DNA of 51,098 nt. Origin: Coriobacteriia bacterium (GTDB taxonomy: Bacteria > Actinomycetota > Coriobacteriia > Anaerosomatales > PALSA-660). The DNA lies in NCBI GenBank assembly GCA_025361505.1, contig JANYKZ010000061.1, positions 1 to 51,098 of the forward strand. Direction: 5' to 3'. Each line of letters begins with the position of its first letter. Position 1 is the first letter of the stretch. Under the pieces are notes generated by a model, which made no database searches, was not told the DNA's origin, and saw nothing but the letters and a program-made list of their open reading frames with translations. The translations under genes were made by a program, and so were the position numbers. This document shows, one piece after another, positions 41,773 through 51,098 of the stretch.

Positions 41773-42660
41773 CTAGGGCTCGATCGTCACGGGGACCTTC
41801 ACGACGTGGATCGGCGAACCGTCCTTCGCCGAGGGCTCGTAGACGCGGATCGAACCCACTCCCGGCTTGGCGCCGCTGAGTGCCGGGGTGATCGTCCACG
41901 TGCCGCGTGTCCCGGTCCCGCTCGTCGCCTTGACCGCGCTGGCGAAGACGACGGAACCGGCGGAGTCTCGCACCTCGATCCGGAAGACGGCCTCGAACAC
42001 GTCGGCTGTCCCGGCCACGGCGTCTCCCGCCTTCAGCGTACCGCCCCACGCGGGACGGTCGATCAGGATCGCCGGGGTCTCTCCCTCGCACGACCTGCGG
42101 GTCCGCGGGTGGTCGACGATGATCCCCTCGCCGCCAAGGACTTTGATGTCCTTGCCGTCCAGCTGGAGCGACACGGAGTCGACGCCGGGGAACTGCGTCG
42201 CCGTGTAGACGACCTGCGCGAGCCGGTCGGTCATCGACAGCGACCCGCCGCCCGAGGCGAACGCCGCATTGAAGTCGACCGTGGCCACCGTGCCCGAGAG
42301 CCTGACGCCGCGAAGCTTCGTGCCCGCAGGCACCATGGTCACGAGGCCAGCGGCCTTCTCGCTCGCGGTGGGGCCGGCGACGAGCGACTCGAGCGCCGCC
42401 TTCAGCAGGGCTTTCGTGCCGGCCGGCGCGGTGCGCGCCGCGGGCTGCATCTTCTCGTGGTAGGCGAAGTAGACCTTGATCGACGTACCCGCCACAGGCG
42501 CGGGAGTCGAAGTCTCAGGCGACGGGGTGACCGTCGCCGGCGCGGTCGCGGTGGCGGCGGGGGTGGCCGGCGCGGGTCCGGGCGGCACGACGGGTGCGCA
42601 ACCTCCGGCGGTGATCGCCGCGATCGCGGCCACGAGCAGAACGGACATCAATCGCTTCAT
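41773..42660 (-). CDS. GerMN + Gmad2 domain lipoprotein
   Basis: Lipobox ITAGGC; GTSIKVYFAYHEKMQPAARTAPAGTKALLKAALESLVAGPTASEKAAGLVTMVPAGTKLRGVRLSGTVATVDFNAAF; C-terminal Ig-like Gmad2 segment. Confidence 0.85.
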   Translation of the reverse strand: MKRLMSVLLVAAIAAITAGGCAPVVPPGPAPATPAATATAPATVTPSPETSTPAPVAGTSIKVYFAYHEKMQPAARTAPAGTKALLKAALESLVAGPTASEKAAGLVTMVPAGTKLRGVRLSGTVATVDFNAAFASGGGSLSMTDRLAQVVYTATQFPGVDSVSLQLDGKDIKVLGGEGIIVDHPRTRRSCEGETPAILIDRPAWGGTLKAGDAVAGTADVFEAVFRIEVRDSAGSVVFASAVKATSGTGTRGTWTITPALSGAKPGVGSIRVYEPSAKDGSPIHVVKVPVTIEP

Positions 42661-42784
42661 CCCGATCGACCCCCTCCAGGATGCCGGACCGCTGACCGCG
42701 GTCCACGGGCGCACATACGGTGGTCCCGGATGTCTTCACAGAATGTTCCCGGTGGGGTAGTGTTCATGTCGACCTTTAATCCGG

Positions 42785-44421
<1,637 letters not shown>

Positions 44422-44438
<17 letters not shown>

Positions 44439-45714
44439 GAACGCGCGAGTGGTCGACCCGGCGGTCGGGCTGGACGCCGTCTGCGACATCGTCATCCGTG
44501 ACGGCTTGATCGCCGAGATCGGGACCGATCTGAGGATCGCCAAGGGCGAGACGGTCGAGTGCGCCGAGAAGGTCGTGCTCCCGGGGCTGGCCGACATCCA
44601 CACACACCTCCGCGAGCCGGGGCGCGAGGACGAGGAGTCCGTGCACACCGGGACGCGCGCAGCGGCGCATGGCGGCTACACGGCCATCTGCGCCATGCCG
44701 AACACCGAGCCGGTCGCCGACGAGGGCTCGTCGGTGCGCTTCCTGCGCGAGCGGGGAGAGGCGGAGGGCGCCGTCCGCGTCTACCCGCTGGGCGCCATCA
44801 CCGCGAAGCAGGAGGGCCGCGCGCTCGCCGAGATCGGCGACATGGTGGCGGAGGGCGCCGTCGCGCTCTCGGACGACGGCCACGGTGTGCAGAGTGCCGG
44901 GATGATGCGCCTGGCCATGGATTACGTCAAGCGCTTCGGTGTGCCGGTAGTCAGCCACTGCGAGGACGAGGCGCTCGTGGGCAAGGGCGTCGTGAACGAA
45001 GGCGTCGTCTCCACGCGGCTGGGCCTGTCGGGCTGGCCCGCGGCGGGTGAGGAAGTGCAGGTCGCCCGCGACATCCGCCTCTGTGAGCTCACGGGCTGCC
45101 GGCTGCACCTCGCCCATCTCTCGACCGCCGGATCGGTCGAACTCGTCCGCCGGGCGAAGGCTGCCGGTCTTCCGGTGACCTGCGAGGTCACCCCGCACCA
45201 CCTGTTCCTGACGGAGGACGACCTGACCGAGTCCTACGACACGAACCTCAAGATGAACCCGCCGCTGCGGACGGCCGAGGACGCCGCGGCGCTGCTGGCG
45301 GGCCTGCTCGACGGGACCGTCGACTGCATCGCGACCGACCATGCCCCGCACGCGCCGCACGAGAAGGCGCTCGAGTTCGAGCTTGCTCCGTTCGGCACGA
45401 CCGGGCTCGAGACGGCACTCTCGCTCGTCATCACCCATCTGGTGGCCACGAAGAAGGCCGACTGGGCGCAGGTGGCGCAGTGGATGTCGATCGGGCCGAG
45501 GGCGGCGCTGGCGCTTCCCGTCGTGCGCATCGAGGTCGGCGCGCTCGCGGACCTGACCATCGTGGATCCTGAAGCGAAGGTCGAGGTCGGGGCCGAGTGG
45601 TTCGTCAGCAAGAGCCGCAACTCGGCGTTCCTCGGGCAGAAGCTGCTCGGGAAGGCGAGCGATGTGCTCGTCGGCGGGTATTTCGCCCTTCGTAACGGTA
45701 AGGTGGTCGTGTGA
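44422..45714 (+). CDS. pyrC: Dihydroorotase
   Basis: VLPGLADIHTHLREPGREDEESVHTGTRAAAHGGYTAI; ATDHAPH; start GTG at 44422 with GGGAGG RBS (ORF open from 44413). Confidence 0.96.
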
Positions 45715-45763
45715 CGCGCGCGCGGGAGACCGCGCGCCTGCGCACACGTGAGGAGGACGCGGC

Positions 45764-47068
45764 GTGAGCGGACAGGCGCGGGCGATGCTCGCCTTCGAGG
45801 ACGGGACCGTCTTCGAAGGCTGGTCGTGCGGCGCTCCGGGAGAGGCCGACGGTGAGGCGGTGTTCAACACCTCGCTGGTGGGCTACCAGGAGGTCGTCAC
45901 CGATCCCAGCTACGCCGGGCAGATCGTCACGATGACGATGCCCCAGATCGGCAACTACGGGGTAAACGGCGCCGACATGGAGTCCCGTGGCTCGTTCCTG
46001 CGCGGCCTGGTCGTGCGCGAGATGAGCCGCATCACGTCCTCCTGGCGCTCGGAGATCCCGCTTCCCGAGTTCCTGGTCCGTGAAGGAGTGGTCGCCATCG
46101 AAGGCGTCGACACACGGCGCCTCACCCGGCACCTGCGGGAGTGCGGAGCGATGCGGGCGGTGATCTCGACCGTCGACCTCGACGCGGCCTCACTGGTCGC
46201 CAAGGCCGCGGCCTCACCGGGGCTCGTCGGCCGCGACCTCGTGCGCGAGGTCGCCGTCACCTCCGCTTTCGAGTGGGGGACCGAGGACCCGACCGGCTGC
46301 CTGCCGATCGACACGGGCATCCTGCCCGTCACTGCGGCCTACCGCGTCCTCGCGTTCGACTCCGGCGTGAAGTTCAACATCCTGCGCCGGCTGTCCGAGG
46401 CCGGGTGCGCCGTCCGTGTCGTCCCGCCGACGACCAGCGCCGCGGAAGTCCTCGAGTTGGGCTGCGACGGCGTGTTCCTCGCGAACGGCCCGGGAGATCC
46501 CGCGGCGGTGGACTACCTCTACTCGACCGTTCGCGACCTGCTCGGCGTGGTGCCGATCTTCGGCATCTGTCTGGGGCATCAGATGCTCTCTCTGGCCGTG
46601 GGAGCGACGACGTTCAAACTCCGCTACGGGCATCGGGGTGGGAACCAGCCGGTCATGAACCTGCTCACGGGCAGGGTCGAGATCACGAGTCAGAACCACG
46701 GGTTCTGCGTCGACTTCGGCTCGATCGGTCCGCTCGACCAGGGGCTCAGTGGCGGTCTGAACCACGACCCGGGCGACGTGCGGGCGTGGGTGGACGCGGG
46801 CGTCGCACCGGTGGTCACGAGCGAGGCGCACGGGCCCGTGCAGCTGACGCACGTGAACCTGAACGACCTGACGGTGGAGGGCGTCCGCGTGCTGGATCGC
46901 CGCGCCTTCTCGGTGCAGTACCACCCCGAGGCGGCGCCGGGCCCGCACGACGCGCGGTACCTGTTCGGTGCGTTCGCTTCGCTGATGGACGGACGCGAGG
47001 AGTACTTGTCCGGCGCGGATCCGCGCTATCGCGCGCGGGACCCGAGAGACACTGAGATGGGGGGCTAG
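45764..47068 (+). CDS. carA: Carbamoyl-phosphate synthase small subunit
   Basis: VFNTSLVGYQEVVTDPSYAGQIV; GICLGHQMLSLAVG; VQYHPEAAPGPHDARYLF. Confidence 0.97.
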   Translation: MSGQARAMLAFEDGTVFEGWSCGAPGEADGEAVFNTSLVGYQEVVTDPSYAGQIVTMTMPQIGNYGVNGADMESRGSFLRGLVVREMSRITSSWRSEIPLPEFLVREGVVAIEGVDTRRLTRHLRECGAMRAVISTVDLDAASLVAKAAASPGLVGRDLVREVAVTSAFEWGTEDPTGCLPIDTGILPVTAAYRVLAFDSGVKFNILRRLSEAGCAVRVVPPTTSAAEVLELGCDGVFLANGPGDPAAVDYLYSTVRDLLGVVPIFGICLGHQMLSLAVGATTFKLRYGHRGGNQPVMNLLTGRVEITSQNHGFCVDFGSIGPLDQGLSGGLNHDPGDVRAWVDAGVAPVVTSEAHGPVQLTHVNLNDLTVEGVRVLDRRAFSVQYHPEAAPGPHDARYLFGAFASLMDGREEYLSGADPRYRARDPRDTEMGG

Positions 47069-47071
47069 GCG

Positions 47072-47917
47072 ATGCTTCGGACGGTCCTGCTGCCGATCGA
47101 CTTCAGCGCCGACTCGGACCTGGTGATGCGATTCTGCACCGGGCTCGGAGAGCTGGGGACCCGCCGCGTGGTGTGCTGCCACGTGGTCGACGCGACGGGG
47201 CTCGAGGGACCCGTCATCGCGACGAGGCTCGACGTCGCGCGCGAGCGCATGCGCACGGCGACGAAGGCGCTCACGGATGCGGGCTTCGACGTCGAGGTGC
47301 GGCTGCCGACGGGGGATCCCGAGCGCGAGCTGCTGGCGCTGGCGACGGAGAACCACATCGACGCGGTCGTGTGCGGCACCACGGGGAAGACGCTGGCCGA
47401 CCGCATGCTCTCCGGGTCCGTGTCGGAGCGCCTCGCGAGCAGCTCGGGGATCCCGGCGCTCACGGTGCGTCACGACCTGCTGCACGGCGTCTCCGACCCC
47501 GCCGCCCTGGCGCGCGGGTTCGGCCGCATGATGCTCGTCCCGACCGACTTCTCAGGAACGGCCGCGCGTGCGCTCAGCGTCGCCCTCTCGATCCCGAAGA
47601 AGGCCGTCGGGACGATCCGGATCCTGCACGTACTTCCACAGGCCAAGGACGCCGGCCGGGCCATGCAGCAGGAGACGGGCGCCGACTTCCAGCTCCGCAA
47701 TCTTGTGGCCATCGCCAAGGAGCGCGGGCTGTCGGCGACGCCGGTCATCGGGCACCGTGTTCCCGAGCGCGCGATCCTCGGCGAGATCGACGCGAGCGGA
47801 GTGTCGGGCGTGGTCATCGGCTCGCGCGGCCGCACGCCCCTCCAGGAAGTCCTCATGGGTTCGGTGTCCATGACGCTCATGCGCCAGGCGCCCTGCCCCG
47901 TCCTCATCGTCCCCTAG
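47072..47917 (+). CDS. Tandem universal stress protein (two UspA domains)
   Basis: Two USP domains: MLRTVLLPIDFSADSD...GTTGKTLADRMLSGSVSERLA and MLVPTDFSGTAARAL...GSRGRTPLQEVLMGSVSMTLMRQAPCPVLIV. Confidence 0.9.
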   Translation: MLRTVLLPIDFSADSDLVMRFCTGLGELGTRRVVCCHVVDATGLEGPVIATRLDVARERMRTATKALTDAGFDVEVRLPTGDPERELLALATENHIDAVVCGTTGKTLADRMLSGSVSERLASSSGIPALTVRHDLLHGVSDPAALARGFGRMMLVPTDFSGTAARALSVALSIPKKAVGTIRILHVLPQAKDAGRAMQQETGADFQLRNLVAIAKERGLSATPVIGHRVPERAILGEIDASGVSGVVIGSRGRTPLQEVLMGSVSMTLMRQAPCPVLIVP

Positions 47918-47941
47918 ACCGCCCTCTCGAAGGAGTCTTCT

Positions 47942-51098
<3,157 letters not shown>

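Noticed and set aside
45718-45737. GCGCGCGG-GAGA-CCGCGCGC hairpin between pyrC and carA as a terminator
   Set aside because: Short, no T-tract, inside an apparent operon, and composed of alternating GC that occurs readily by chance in this genome.

Overview
High-GC, gene-dense bacterial window, probably Actinomycetota and possibly a Coriobacteriia/OPB41-like lineage (inferred from gene content and synteny; no search was run). In order it holds: the 3' end of alanine dehydrogenase (ald); a XerC/D tyrosine recombinase; a BMP-family nucleoside/sugar ABC transporter operon; small membrane proteins and a DUF4349 lipoprotein on the minus strand; a near-complete division/cell-wall (dcw) cluster (mraZ-rsmH-ftsL-ftsI-murE-murF-mraY-murD-ftsW-murG-murC-murB-ftsQ-[L,D-transpeptidase]-ftsZ-pgeF); pstSCAB-phoU; then yggS-sepF-proC-yggT-divIVA-yggU; a T-box leader with ileS; dksA/traR-like-lspA-rluD; a two-component system next to a GerMN/Gmad2 lipoprotein; and a pyrimidine operon pyrR-pyrB-pyrC-carA-[double USP]-carB (carB truncated at the window end). 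Most of it is conserved housekeeping sequence. I found no CRISPR array, transposon, phage, rRNA or tRNA. The most interesting signals are: (1) pstSCAB-phoU inserted into the otherwise conserved pgeF/yggS/sepF/divIVA division block, with PHO-box-like 11-bp direct repeats just upstream of phoU, which could couple phosphate status to sepF/divIVA; (2) a YkuD L,D-transpeptidase between ftsQ and ftsZ, where ftsA often sits, with no ftsA visible and sepF present; (3) a perfect 16-bp terminator-like hairpin inside the start of the DUF167 (yggU) coding sequence; (4) a tandem-USP protein between carA and carB; (5) a PyrR-type leader, an ileS T-box with a specifier and terminator, and MraZ-box-like repeats over a candidate mraZ promoter. 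None of these is proven to be a new system.
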